A stretch of 64,000 nt of DNA from Sphingomonas sp. A2-49 (lineage in GTDB: Bacteria > Pseudomonadota > Alphaproteobacteria > Sphingomonadales > Sphingomonadaceae): contig NZ_JAJLPA010000003.1 in NCBI RefSeq assembly GCF_025548555.1, positions 124,001 to 188,000 on the forward strand, written 5' to 3'. A program made the translations under genes and the position numbers. This document shows, piece by piece, positions 9,060-17,685 of this stretch. The notes beneath the pieces were generated by a model, which was given only the letters and a program-made list of their open reading frames with translations, was not told where the DNA came from and made no database searches. Positions within the stretch are counted from its first letter, which is position 1. Every line of letters starts with the position of its first letter.

Positions 9060-10394
9060 GACGGGCGTTTCGAGCTGCTTCTTCAGCGCCTGGACGTAGC
9101 TCGCCGCATCCCACCCGTCGACGACGCGATGGTCGCAGCTGATCGACAGGTTCATCAGCTTCGCGCGCCGGATCTCGTCGCCGCGCCCGGTGAAGACCGG
9201 CCGCTCGACGATCTTGTTGGGGCCGATGATCGCGACCTCCGGCCGGTTGATGACCGGGGTCGTGGCGATCCCGCCGAGCGGCCCGAGCGACGTCACGGTG
9301 ATCGTGCCGTTGCCGAGCTCGTCGGGTTTCAGCCGGTTGGCGCGCGCAGCCTCGGCAAGGCGGCCGATCTCGGTCGCCAGCTGCCAGACGTTGCGGTCCT
9401 GCGCGTCGCGGATGACGGGGACGGTCAGCCCCGCATCGGTCTGCGCCGCCATGCCGAGGTGGACGCGGCCGGAACGGGTGACCACGCCGGCCTCGTCGTC
9501 GTAGCGCGCGTTGAGCATCGGGAAGTCGGGCAGCGTGCGACAGATCGCGACGATCAGCAGCGGCAGCATCGTCAGCTTGGGACGCGCGCCGCGGTGGTCG
9601 TTGAGGTCCGCGCGCATCGCCTCCAGCGCGGTCACGTCGATCTCGTCGACATAGGTGAAGTGCGGGATGTTGCGCTTCGATGCCGCCATGTTCTCGGCGA
9701 TGCGGCGGCGCATGCCGATGACGCGGATCGGTTCGTCGGGTCGCGCGCGGCTGGCGCCCGGCGTCTGATAGCCCTGTCCGGCATTGTAGCGCAGGAACGC
9801 GTCGAGATCGGCGTGGCGGACGCGATCGGCGTCGGTCTTCACCTGCGACAGGTCGATGCCAAGGTCGCGCGCGCGGGCGCGAACCGCGGGCGACGCGAGG
9901 ACGTGTTCCCCCCTTCCGTCTGCGGCAGGGGGCGGAGACGGGCTCGACGGCGCCGGCGACACCGCAGCGGATGCCGAGCGCGTTTCGGCAGCGGCCTCAG
10001 GCCCACCCACCGTTTCTGCGGCTGGCGGCAGCGACGTGGCGACGGCGTCCTCCACGCCGGGGTTTTCCGCCTCATATTGCTCGGCGACCTCGGCCTGCTC
10101 CGCCGTCGCGGGCGCGGCCACGACCTCGCCCTCGCCCTCGCCTGCGGCGGCATCCTCCGTCTCGATCACCACCAGCGCCGCGCCGATCGCGACCTGATCG
10201 CCGACCTCGCCCGCCAGTTCGACGACGACGCCCGACACCGGCGATTCCATCTCGACCGTCGCCTTGTCGGTCATCATGTCGGCGATATTCTGGTCTTCCT
10301 CGACCCGGTCGCCCACACGCACGTGCCAGGCGACGATCTCCGCCTCGGCGATGCCTTCGCCGATGTCCGGCAGCTTGAAGGTGAAGCGGCCCAT
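9042..10394 (-). CDS. bkdB: Branched-chain 2-oxoacid dehydrogenase E2 (dihydrolipoyl acyltransferase)
   Basis: A 450-residue E2 subunit. One lipoyl domain covers residues 1-80, with the lipoylated K44 in MMTDKATVEME. An Ala/Pro/Glu-rich linker follows, then a peripheral subunit-binding domain (about 165-200, SPAVRARARDLGIDLSQV), then the catalytic acyltransferase core with H422 and D426 in SCDHRVVDGWD. It moves the acyl group from E1 to CoA. It follows E1beta by one base in a three-gene operon. No E3 gene is present here, so the complex must use a lipoamide dehydrogenase encoded elsewhere. Pyruvate dehydrogenase E2 is the main alternative, made less likely by the E1alpha sequence. Confidence 0.9.
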   Translation of the reverse strand: MGRFTFKLPDIGEGIAEAEIVAWHVRVGDRVEEDQNIADMMTDKATVEMESPVSGVVVELAGEVGDQVAIGAALVVIETEDAAAGEGEGEVVAAPATAEQAEVAEQYEAENPGVEDAVATSLPPAAETVGGPEAAAETRSASAAVSPAPSSPSPPPAADGRGEHVLASPAVRARARDLGIDLSQVKTDADRVRHADLDAFLRYNAGQGYQTPGASRARPDEPIRVIGMRRRIAENMAASKRNIPHFTYVDEIDVTALEAMRADLNDHRGARPKLTMLPLLIVAICRTLPDFPMLNARYDDEAGVVTRSGRVHLGMAAQTDAGLTVPVIRDAQDRNVWQLATEIGRLAEAARANRLKPDELGNGTITVTSLGPLGGIATTPVINRPEVAIIGPNKIVERPVFTGRGDEIRRAKLMNLSISCDHRVVDGWDAASYVQALKKQLETPVLLFAD

Positions 10395-10395
10395 C

Positions 10396-11463
10396 CTATG
10401 CGTCCTTCATGATCTTCTTGAGGGCCTGCCCGATGCGGACCGGTCCCGGGAAATAGGCCCATTCCAGGCTGTGCGGATAGGGCGTGTCGAAGCCGGTCAC
10501 GCGCTCGATCGGCGCTTCGAGGTGATAGAAGCAGCGCTCCTGCACCAGCGCCGACAGCTCCGCGCCGAAACCGCTGGTGCGCGTCGCCTCGTGCACGATC
10601 ATGCAGCGGCCGGTCTTCTTCACCGATGCCTCGATCGTCTCGATGTCGAGCGGCACCAGCGTGCGCAGGTCGACGATCTCCGCATCGATGCCGTGTTCGG
10701 CGACGACGGCCGTACAGACGTGGACCATCGTGCCGTAGCACAGGATCGTCAGCGCCTCGCCCGCGCGGACCACGGCGGCCTTGCCCAGCGGCACCTTGTA
10801 ATAGCCGGTCGGCACCTCGCCCGCGGCATGTTTCGACCAGTTTTCGGCCGGGCGATCCCAATAGCCGTTGAACGGGCCGTTGTAGATGCGCTTGGGCTCG
10901 AGGAACAGGACAGGATCGTTGTCCTCGATCGCGGCGATCAGCAGCCCCTTGGCGTCATAAGGGGTCGCGGGAATCACGGTCTTCATGCCCGAGACGTGGG
11001 TGAAGATCCCCTCGGGCGACTGCGAGTGCGTCTGGCCGCCGAAGATACCGCCGCCATAGGGCGAGCGGATCGTGATCGGCGCGATGAATTCGCCCGCCGA
11101 GCGATAGCGGAGCCGCGCCGCCTCGCTGACCAGCTGGTCGAGCGCCGGGTAGATATAGTCGGCGAACTGGATTTCGGGGACGGGACGCAGGCCATAGGCG
11201 CCCATGCCGATCGCCACCCCCATGATGCCCGTTTCGGTGATCGGCGTATCGAAGACGCGGGTCTTGCCGTGCTTGGCCTGAAGGCCGGCGGTGGCGCGGA
11301 ACACGCCGCCGAAATAGCCGACGTCCTCGCCCATCACCAGCACGTCCGGGTCGCGCGACATGCAGACGTCGAGCGCGGAATTGATCGCCTGGATCATGTT
11401 CATGCGGGTGGTGGGGGCGTCGGCGGTGCTCGCCGGCGCAATGGGGGTAGTGGTGTCGGTCAT
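10396..11463 (-). CDS. bkdA2: Branched-chain 2-oxoacid dehydrogenase E1 beta subunit
   Basis: A 355-residue E1beta subunit with the pyrimidine-binding transketolase domain (MNMIQAINSALD to about residue 200) and the C-terminal transketolase domain. MGEDVGYFGGVFRAT and the QFADYIYPALDQLVSEAA region are characteristic of the branched-chain rather than the pyruvate enzyme. I chose MTDTTTP as start; an in-frame ATG 45 bases upstream lies inside a repeat element. It pairs with the E1alpha encoded upstream, from which it is separated by a 94-bp extragenic palindrome. Confidence 0.9.
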   Translation of the reverse strand: MTDTTTPIAPASTADAPTTRMNMIQAINSALDVCMSRDPDVLVMGEDVGYFGGVFRATAGLQAKHGKTRVFDTPITETGIMGVAIGMGAYGLRPVPEIQFADYIYPALDQLVSEAARLRYRSAGEFIAPITIRSPYGGGIFGGQTHSQSPEGIFTHVSGMKTVIPATPYDAKGLLIAAIEDNDPVLFLEPKRIYNGPFNGYWDRPAENWSKHAAGEVPTGYYKVPLGKAAVVRAGEALTILCYGTMVHVCTAVVAEHGIDAEIVDLRTLVPLDIETIEASVKKTGRCMIVHEATRTSGFGAELSALVQERCFYHLEAPIERVTGFDTPYPHSLEWAYFPGPVRIGQALKKIMKDA

Positions 11464-11474
11464 TCCACAATCCT

Positions 11475-11568
11475 CGTCATCCCCGCGGAGGCGGGGATCC
11501 AGACGCACAGGTGGTCGATGGCGCCGCCAGCGTTGCGGCTATGGATTCCCGCCTGCGCGGGAATGACG
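11475..11568. repeat. 94-bp extragenic palindromic element, copy 1
   Basis: Imperfect terminal inverted repeats of about 27 bases begin CGTCATCCCCGCGGAGG on the left and end GCGCGGGAATGACG on the right, around a GC-rich centre. The element lies between the stop of E1alpha and the start of E1beta, so it is transcribed in the operon and could form a stable hairpin. A second copy of the same 94-bp length lies at 15550-15643. Confidence 0.8.
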
Positions 11569-11584
11569 AACGTGTGGAACACGC

Positions 11585-12874
11585 TCACGCCTTCCTTGCC
11601 CATGGCCGCCCCGACGCTTCCTCTTCGGCCATCATCTGCGCCTGCTGTTCGCGCAAGTGCCACGGCATCTCCTCGAACACGCCCTCGAACAGCGTGTCGA
11701 GCGGCTGGTGCAGGCCATGGCCGAGGATGCCGTTCTTTTCGGCCTCCTTCTGCTCGGCGCGGACATATTCCGCCAATTCCCTGTCCTGCGCCGCGTGACG
11801 CTCCTCGTCCCATTCGCCGATCGCGATCAGATGCTGCTTCAGCCGCGCGACGGGATCGCCGAGCGGCCAGGCGGTCGGTTCGCCCGCGCTGCGATATTGC
11901 GAGGGGTCGTCCGAGGTCGAATGCCCTTCGGCGCGATAGGTGAAATGCTCGATCAGCGTCGGCCCGGCGTTGGTGCGCGCACGCTCCGCCGCCCAGAGCG
12001 TCGCCGCATAGACGGCGAGCGCATCGTTGCCGTCGACCCGCAGCCCCGCGATGCCGTAGCCGATCGCACGCGCCGCGAAGGTCGTCGCCTCCGCTCCCGC
12101 GAACCCCGAGAAGCTGCTGATCGCCCATTGGTTGTTGACGACGTTGAAGATCACCGGCGCGCGATAGACGCTGGCAAAGGTGCAGGCGGAATGGAAGTCG
12201 CCCTCCGCGGTCGATCCCTCGCCGCACCATACCGCGGCGATGCGCGTGTCGCCCTTCGCCGCGGATGCCATCGCCCAGCCCACCGCCTGCGGATATTGCG
12301 TGGTGAGGTTGCCCGAGATCGAGAAGAAGCCGTGGTCGCGTGCCGAATACATGATCGGCAGCTGCTTGCCCTGAAGCTTGTCGCCGCGGTTCGAATAGAT
12401 CTGGTTCATCATCTCGACCAGCGGATACCCGCGCGAGATCAGCAGCCCCTGCTGGCGATAGGAGGGGAAGCACATGTCCTCGAAATCGAGCGCCTGCGCC
12501 GCTGCGACCGACACCGCCTCCTCGCCCGTCGCCTTCATATAGAAGCTGGTCTTGCCCTGGCGCTGCGCGCGGAACATCCGTTCGTCGAACGCGCGCAGCA
12601 GCGCCATGTTGCGCAGCATGCGGCGCAGCACGTCGGGGTTGAGCTTCGGATCCCAGGGACCGACGGCGCGCCCGTCCTCGTCGAGCACGCGCACCATCGT
12701 ATAGGCGAGGTCGGTGAAATCGTGCGCCGATGCCGCCGTGTCGGGCCGTCGCGCCGCGCCCGCGGCGGGCACGTCGACGTCGGCGAAATCGACCGCGTCG
12801 CCGGGCCGGAACTTGGGTTCGGGCACATGCAGCGTCAGGGGCGGCAGATTGGCGCGCGGATGCTCGCTGGCCAC
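11585..12874 (-). CDS. bkdA1: Branched-chain 2-oxoacid dehydrogenase E1 alpha subunit
   Basis: A 429-residue ThDP-dependent E1alpha subunit. The ThDP motif reads GEGSTAEGDFHSACTF with NNQWAIS 30 residues later. The region around IYSNRGDKLQGKQLPIMYS is typical of branched-chain rather than pyruvate E1alpha. The long N-terminal stretch (about 75 residues, NLPPLTLHVPEPKFRPGD) is usual for this family. A GTG start is chosen because GGAG precedes it by 6-8 bases; an in-frame ATG 78 bases upstream has no such site. It is first in the E1alpha-E1beta-E2 operon, which decarboxylates the oxoacids of Val, Leu and Ile. Confidence 0.92.
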   Translation of the reverse strand: MASEHPRANLPPLTLHVPEPKFRPGDAVDFADVDVPAAGAARRPDTAASAHDFTDLAYTMVRVLDEDGRAVGPWDPKLNPDVLRRMLRNMALLRAFDERMFRAQRQGKTSFYMKATGEEAVSVAAAQALDFEDMCFPSYRQQGLLISRGYPLVEMMNQIYSNRGDKLQGKQLPIMYSARDHGFFSISGNLTTQYPQAVGWAMASAAKGDTRIAAVWCGEGSTAEGDFHSACTFASVYRAPVIFNVVNNQWAISSFSGFAGAEATTFAARAIGYGIAGLRVDGNDALAVYAATLWAAERARTNAGPTLIEHFTYRAEGHSTSDDPSQYRSAGEPTAWPLGDPVARLKQHLIAIGEWDEERHAAQDRELAEYVRAEQKEAEKNGILGHGLHQPLDTLFEGVFEEMPWHLREQQAQMMAEEEASGRPWARKA

Positions 12875-13138
12875 GTTTCTCTCCTGTCCGTGCCGCCGGG
12901 ACTCGCCGGCACCGTTGTTTGATCCTGTCGCGCCGTTGACATTAAATTTCAAGCGCGATTTTGCGATAGACCATGCCGATCGGATCGCATCCTGTGCGCG
13001 AACGGATCGGCAGCCCGTTGGTGCGGATCGCCGTGCCGACGCCGGAATGGCGGAGGAACAGGCACTTGGTGCGCAGTACCCAGCCGCCGATCCGCCCCCG
13101 CCACGCAGGATCGTCCCGCCGATCCCACGGCGGATATT

Positions 13139-14155
13139 TTATGCGACCGTCTGTTCGATCACGCCGAAGATCGGGTGATGCCGGTCGTCCTCCGCCCAGA
13201 TCCGGACGGTGTCGCCCTTCTTGAGGAACGGCGTCGTCGCGGTGCCGCCCGCGATCGTCTCCACCGTGCGCAATTCGGCGAGGCAGGAATAGCCGACGCC
13301 ACCCGCCTCGATCGTGCGGCCGGGGCCGCCGTCGGGGCCGCGGTTCGAGACGGTGCCCGAGCCGACGATCGTCCCCGCCCCCAGCCGCCGCGTCTTTGCC
13401 GCATGCGCGACGAGCGTGCCGAAGTCGAACGTCATGTCCTCCCCCGCCTCGGCGCGGCCGAAGGGCTTGCCGTTGAGATCGACGTGCAGCTTGCGGTGCA
13501 GCTTGCCGTCGCGCCACCAGTCGCCGAGCGCGTCGGGGGTGACGAACACGGGGGAAAAGGCGCTCGCCGGCTTCGACTGGAAAAAGCCGAAACCCTTTGC
13601 CAGTTCGCCGGGGATCAGGTTGCGCAGCGACACGTCGTTGGTCAGCCCGACCAGCCGGATGCCGGCGAGCGCCTCGTCCCGGGTCGCGCCGAGCGGCACG
13701 TCGCCGGTGACCACCACGACCTCCGCCTCCAGGTCGCAGCCCCAGCTTTCGTCCGCCAGCGGGATCGGGTCGCGCGGGCCGAGGAAGCCGTCCGATCCGC
13801 CCTGGTACATCAGCGGATCGTGCCAGAAGGTGTCGGGCATCTCTGCACCCCGCGCCTGCCGGACCAGCGCGACGTGGTTCACATAGGCCGACCCGTCCGC
13901 CCATTGATAGGCACGCGGCAGCGGCGAGGCGGCGTCATGCTCGTGGAAGCGTTCGCGCGGGATGACGGCATGCTCGAGATCGGTCGCAAGGTTGCGCAGG
14001 TCGGGCAGCAGCCGGTCCCAGTCGTCGAGCGCGCCCTGGAGCGTCGGCACGATATGCGTCGCATCGGCGCACCAGGCGAGATCGTCGGACACCACGACGA
14101 GCCGGCCGTCGCGTCCCTGGTTCCCGTCGGTGTGCTTCAGACTGGCGAGTTTCAT
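13139..14155 (-). CDS. Fumarylacetoacetate-hydrolase family protein
   Basis: A 338-residue FAH-superfamily protein with an extra N-terminal domain (residues 1-75) and the catalytic core after it. The core shows DLEAEVVVVTGDVP (metal-binding acids), LTNDVSLRNLIPGELAKGFGF and GSGTVSNRG. The family cleaves C-C bonds of 2,4-diketo acids with Mg or Mn. The pattern resembles fumarylacetoacetases of aromatic amino acid breakdown, but the partners of that pathway (HmgA, Hpd) are not here. The start has ATG at the expected N-terminus MKLASLK. It diverges from the acyl-CoA dehydrogenase gene, with the TAACA-N2-TGTTA palindrome between them. The 264 bases downstream, before E1alpha, hold no convincing gene. 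Confidence 0.82.
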   Translation of the reverse strand: MKLASLKHTDGNQGRDGRLVVVSDDLAWCADATHIVPTLQGALDDWDRLLPDLRNLATDLEHAVIPRERFHEHDAASPLPRAYQWADGSAYVNHVALVRQARGAEMPDTFWHDPLMYQGGSDGFLGPRDPIPLADESWGCDLEAEVVVVTGDVPLGATRDEALAGIRLVGLTNDVSLRNLIPGELAKGFGFFQSKPASAFSPVFVTPDALGDWWRDGKLHRKLHVDLNGKPFGRAEAGEDMTFDFGTLVAHAAKTRRLGAGTIVGSGTVSNRGPDGGPGRTIEAGGVGYSCLAELRTVETIAGGTATTPFLKKGDTVRIWAEDDRHHPIFGVIEQTVA

Positions 14156-14229
14156 GCGCGCATCCTCTTTGTCGTTGGACCCACTGTGTATCGGGTGGCG
14201 TGCGGCCATGCACCGGAAAAGTGCCGGCA

Positions 14230-14241
14230 TAACATTTGTTA
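14230..14241. promoter_or_regulatory. TAACA-N2-TGTTA palindrome, probable repressor operator (copy 1)
   Basis: TAACATTTGTTA is a 5-2-5 palindrome midway between the divergent FAH-family gene and acyl-CoA dehydrogenase gene. An identical arm pair occurs at 18401-18412, upstream of a thiolase. I found no third copy by eye. The size and symmetry suit a TetR-family repressor of acyl-CoA metabolism, but the regulator is not in the window. Confidence 0.6.
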
Positions 14242-14318
14242 CTTAGTACTTGACGCCGGTGGCCGTCGATCGCAGCGTCGCGGCCAACGGACATGACGAC
14301 GGGAACGAGGAGAAAGCC

Positions 14319-15473
14319 ATGACGCTGGACGATGTCGCCGGGCGCTTCGCCTATGACGACGATCACGAGGCGTTCCGCCAGACGGTCCGCAGCTTCCTGC
14401 GCAAGGAGGGCGTGCCGCACGTCGCGGAATGGGAGGCGGACCGGCTGGTGCCGCCCGCCTTCTGGCGCGCGGCGGGGGCGGTCGGCATGCTGTGCCCGAC
14501 GGTGCCGGCAGCCTATGGCGGGCTGGGGCTCGACTTCGGCTACAATGCGATCGTCAACGAGGAACTGACCTACAACGGCGTACCGGCCGGCTTCACGCTG
14601 CAATCGGATATCGTCGCGGGCTATCTGGAGCATTACGGGTCGGAGGAGCAGAAGCGCTACTGGCTGCCGCGCATGGTGTCGGGCGAGACCATCAGCGCGA
14701 TCGCGATGACCGAACCGGGTACCGGCAGCGACCTTCAGGCGATCCGCACCACGGCGCGGCGCGACGGCAACCATTATGTCGTCAACGGGTCGAAGACGTA
14801 CATCACCAACGGCCAGAACGCCGACCTGATCCTCGTCGTCGCCAAGACCGATCCTGCGGCGCAACCGGCCTACAAGGGCATGTCGATCATCCTCGTCGAG
14901 GCCGATCGCGAGGGCTTCCGCCGCGGCCGCAAGCTCGACAAGATCGGACAGGACGCCGCCGACACCTCCGAACTGTTCTTCGACGACGTGCGCGTGCCGA
15001 TGACCAATTGCCTGGGCATCGAGGGCAAGGGGTTCGTCTACCTGATGAGCCAGCTGCCGCAGGAGCGGCTGTCGATCGCGGTCGGCGCGCAGGCTTCGGC
15101 GCAGAAGGCGTTCGACGAGACGGTCGCCTTCACCAAGGACCGCAAGGCGTTCGCCGGCGTCGTCTTCGACTTCCAGAACACGCGCTTCGTCCTCGCCGAC
15201 CTCAAGACGAAATTGCAGGTCGGCTGGGCGCATCTCGACTGGGCGATCCGGCGGCATCTCGCCCGCGCGCTGACCAACGAGGAAGGCGCCGCGGCGAAGC
15301 TGTGGCACACCGACGTGCAATGGGAGGTGATCGACGCCTGCCTCCAGCTGCACGGCGGCGCAGGGTACATGAACGAATATCCCATCGCGCGCGCCTGGCG
15401 CGCTGCGCGGGTCAGCCGCATCTACGGCGGGACGAACGAGATCATGAAGGAGGTCATCGGGCGCAAGCTGTAA
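14319..15473 (+). CDS. Acyl-CoA dehydrogenase (long-chain-like)
   Basis: A 384-residue FAD flavoprotein for alpha,beta-dehydrogenation of acyl-CoA. The three-domain fold is visible: helical N-domain (residues 1-120), beta-domain with AMTEPGTGSDLQAIRTTA (about 128-145), and C-domain ending YGGTNEIMKEVIGRKL. That ending resembles mammalian long-chain acyl-CoA dehydrogenase, where the catalytic Glu sits in an earlier helix (here within FDETVAFTKDRKAF) rather than before GGTNEI. GAGGAG precedes the ATG. It probably belongs with the thiolase, SDR and crotonase encoded at 18.4-21.6 kb, since they share an operator sequence. Confidence 0.9.
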   Translation: MTLDDVAGRFAYDDDHEAFRQTVRSFLRKEGVPHVAEWEADRLVPPAFWRAAGAVGMLCPTVPAAYGGLGLDFGYNAIVNEELTYNGVPAGFTLQSDIVAGYLEHYGSEEQKRYWLPRMVSGETISAIAMTEPGTGSDLQAIRTTARRDGNHYVVNGSKTYITNGQNADLILVVAKTDPAAQPAYKGMSIILVEADREGFRRGRKLDKIGQDAADTSELFFDDVRVPMTNCLGIEGKGFVYLMSQLPQERLSIAVGAQASAQKAFDETVAFTKDRKAFAGVVFDFQNTRFVLADLKTKLQVGWAHLDWAIRRHLARALTNEEGAAAKLWHTDVQWEVIDACLQLHGGAGYMNEYPIARAWRAARVSRIYGGTNEIMKEVIGRKL

Positions 15474-15549
15474 GGGGTGTCGCGGCGCCGGGTTTCGCCG
15501 AGCATGATGACGAGCGGGCGCGAAGAGGCGCAGAAGCCGTCCCCTCGCC

Positions 15550-15643
15550 CGTCATTCCCGGGGAGGCGGGACTCCATAGACGCGAGGTCGGAGCAAAGGC
15601 CGCAATGTCAGCGGGTATGGATGCCCGCCTGCGCAGGGATGAC
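15550..15643. repeat. 94-bp extragenic palindromic element, copy 2
   Basis: The ends CGTCATTCCCGGGGAGGCGG and GCCTGCGCAGGGATGACG match the copy at 11475, with the same 94-bp length but more mismatches. It lies in the 432-base non-coding stretch between the acyl-CoA dehydrogenase and the helicase. The rest of that stretch holds no gene I can support, although it includes a probable long helicase leader. Confidence 0.75.
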
Positions 15644-15905
15644 GGTTGTGGTTGGGGGAGCCGCTCAGGTAGTAACCGATCAGCCCCAACCCCGTCTTGA
15701 CTTTTGCCGCGGCGCAGCGCACATGGCGCAGCATCGAGGCGTCATGCAGCGTGAACGGGTTGGCTTCGCCACCCCCGGCTCCGCCTCGGTTGATCGTTCA
15801 GGGCTTCCCTATTCACGCGGGGTGTCAATTTCCCCCGCCCCCTGCGAGCCGTTCCGTCATGGTCCCGGCGCGCGGGTCAGGCTCCGTTTTGAAAGTCTGT
15901 TTCCC

Positions 15906-17294
15906 ATGTCATTCGCCAACCTCGGCCTCGCCGAGCCGCTCGTCCGTGCGCTCGAAGCCAAGGGCTATACCACGCCCACCCCGATCCAGGCGCAGTCGAT
16001 CCCGATCCTGCTCGAAGGCGGCGACCTGCTCGGCATCGCCCAGACCGGCACCGGCAAGACCGCCGCGTTCGTGCTGCCGTCGATCCAGCGGCTGACGGAA
16101 GCGAGCAAGCGCGTGTTGCCGACGCATTGCCACATGCTGGTGCTCGCGCCGACGCGCGAGCTCGCCAGCCAGATCGCCGACAGCGCCCGCGGCTACGGCC
16201 AGTTCAGCAAGCTGTCGGTCGCCACCGTGTTCGGCGGCACCAGCATCAACAAGAACCGCCAGGACCTCAGCCGCGGCGTCGACATCCTCGTCGCCACGCC
16301 GGGCCGCCTGATCGACCTGGTCGAGCAGGGCATGTGCAACCTGTCGATGATCGAGATCCTGGTGCTCGACGAAGCCGACCAGATGATGGACCTCGGCTTC
16401 ATCCACGCGCTGAAGAAGATCGTGCGGATGATCCCGCGCAAGCGCCAGACGCTGTTCTTCTCGGCGACGATGCCGGTCGCGATCCGCGAGCTGGCCAACC
16501 AGTTCCTGCACGAGCCCAAGACGGTCTCGGTCGTCCCCGCGTCGACCACCGCCGAGCGCGTCGACCAGTATGTCACCTTCGTCAACCAGTCGGAGAAGCA
16601 GGCGCTGCTGACGCTGGTGCTGCAGGATCCGACGATCAACCGCGCACTGGTCTTCACCCGCACCAAGCATGGCGCCGACCGCGTCGTGAAGCTGCTCGCC
16701 GGCAACGGCATCGCGGCGAACGCGATCCACGGCAACAAGAGCCAGGGACAGCGTGAGCGCGCGCTCGGCGAGTTCAAGGACGGCAAGACCAAGGTGCTGA
16801 TCGCGACCGATATCGCGGCGCGCGGTATCGACGTCTCGGGCGTCAGCCACGTCGTGAATTTCGAACTGCCCAACGTCGCCGAGCAATATGTCCACCGCAT
16901 CGGCCGCACCGCGCGTGCCGGCGCGAGCGGCATCGCGGTCGCCTTCTGCGCCGACGACGAGCGGCCGTACCTGAAGGACATCGAGAAGCTGACGCGCCAG
17001 AAGGTCGCGGTGCGGCCGCTGCCCGACAATTTCCAGGGCCTGTCGAACGAGATCAAGGCGACCCGCGTCAAGGCGATCGGTGCCGACCCGGCTCCGCGCG
17101 CCGACCTGCCGCGTGGCCAGCGCCAGCCGGCGCGTCCGCGCGCCACGCACGCGCCGACCGCAACGCGCAACTATGCCAACGCCAGCCGCGGCGGCACGCG
17201 GGGCAGCAGCAGCGGTGGCGGCAGCGGCGGTCGCGGCGGTCGTTCGGGCGGTGGTGGCGGTGGCCGCGGTCAGGGCAGCGGCGCGGCGCGCTAA
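15906..17294 (+). CDS. rhlE: DEAD-box ATP-dependent RNA helicase (RhlE-like)
   Basis: A 462-residue helicase. It carries the Q motif (residues 21-33, YTTPTPIQAQSIP), motif I AQTGTGKT (45-52), motif II DEAD near residue 155, motif III SAT, and motif VI HRIGRTARAG. The C-terminal 80 residues are basic and then Gly/Arg/Ser-rich (GGGSGGRGGRSGGGGGGRG), an RNA-binding low-complexity tail seen in RhlE proteins. It unwinds RNA, typically in ribosome assembly and mRNA decay. The frame stays open upstream, but MSFANLGL is the family start. No clear ribosome binding site precedes it, which suits a structured, cold-regulated leader. Confidence 0.92.
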   Translation: MSFANLGLAEPLVRALEAKGYTTPTPIQAQSIPILLEGGDLLGIAQTGTGKTAAFVLPSIQRLTEASKRVLPTHCHMLVLAPTRELASQIADSARGYGQFSKLSVATVFGGTSINKNRQDLSRGVDILVATPGRLIDLVEQGMCNLSMIEILVLDEADQMMDLGFIHALKKIVRMIPRKRQTLFFSATMPVAIRELANQFLHEPKTVSVVPASTTAERVDQYVTFVNQSEKQALLTLVLQDPTINRALVFTRTKHGADRVVKLLAGNGIAANAIHGNKSQGQRERALGEFKDGKTKVLIATDIAARGIDVSGVSHVVNFELPNVAEQYVHRIGRTARAGASGIAVAFCADDERPYLKDIEKLTRQKVAVRPLPDNFQGLSNEIKATRVKAIGADPAPRADLPRGQRQPARPRATHAPTATRNYANASRGGTRGSSSGGGSGGRGGRSGGGGGGRGQGSGAAR

Positions 17295-17317
17295 TTCCTC
17301 CTGCGGTGCTGCAACGG

Positions 17318-17348
17318 ACGGCCCGGTGCGTTTCGCGCGCCGGGCCGT
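17318..17348 (+). terminator. Hairpin terminator after the helicase
   Basis: ACGGCCCGG and CCGGGCCGT form a perfect 9-bp stem with a 13-base loop 24 bases after the helicase stop. The tail is not U-rich, so termination efficiency is uncertain. Confidence 0.55.
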
Positions 17349-17412
17349 TCGCCGTCGGGGATGGCACCGGACCCCCGGCTCGGGCATTGTCGGGGGTGAA
17401 GGAGAGAAGCCC

Positions 17413-17679
17413 ATGGACGTGTCCACCACTCCGGTCGCCGAGCGAATCGCGCGGGTGCTTGCCGGCCAGCGGATCAGCGCCAACGCCGGCGGCGATGCCG
17501 AAAGCGCGGGCGACCGCGTGGACAGCGCTTGGCGCGACTACCTGCCCGACGCGCTCGCGGTGCTGCGGACGCTGCGCGAGCCCGACCGCACGATGGCGGC
17601 AGCGGGCGATCCGGCGATCTGGGAACGGATGGTGCTGGCCGCGATCGAGGAGTCGAAGCCCGAGCGCGTGGTGCTGTAG
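17413..17679 (+). CDS. Small hypothetical protein
   Basis: An 88-residue cytoplasmic protein I do not recognise. It is mostly helical and acidic, starts MDVSTTPVAERIARVLAGQR and ends AAIEESKPERVVL. There is no signal peptide, membrane segment or cysteine. GGAGAG precedes the ATG by 6-8 bases, supporting translation. It sits between the helicase terminator and the convergent nitroreductase, so it is probably a stand-alone gene. Confidence 0.6.
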   Translation: MDVSTTPVAERIARVLAGQRISANAGGDAESAGDRVDSAWRDYLPDALAVLRTLREPDRTMAAAGDPAIWERMVLAAIEESKPERVVL

Positions 17680-17685
17680 GCCGCG

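Noticed and set aside
12942..13138. Possible small minus-strand gene between the FAH hydrolase and E1alpha genes
   Set aside because: The open frame is a continuation of the FAH antisense-phase frame without its own start signal; the peptide is not recognisable.
15477..15905. In-frame extension of the helicase N-terminus by about 140 residues
   Set aside because: The extension covers a palindromic repeat and non-coding sequence, has no homologous start, and the family N-terminus is MSFANLGL.
17200..17290. Gly-rich tract at the end of the helicase gene as a DNA repeat
   Set aside because: The GGC/GGT runs follow the reading frame and encode the RG-rich tail; there is no palindrome or regular unit.
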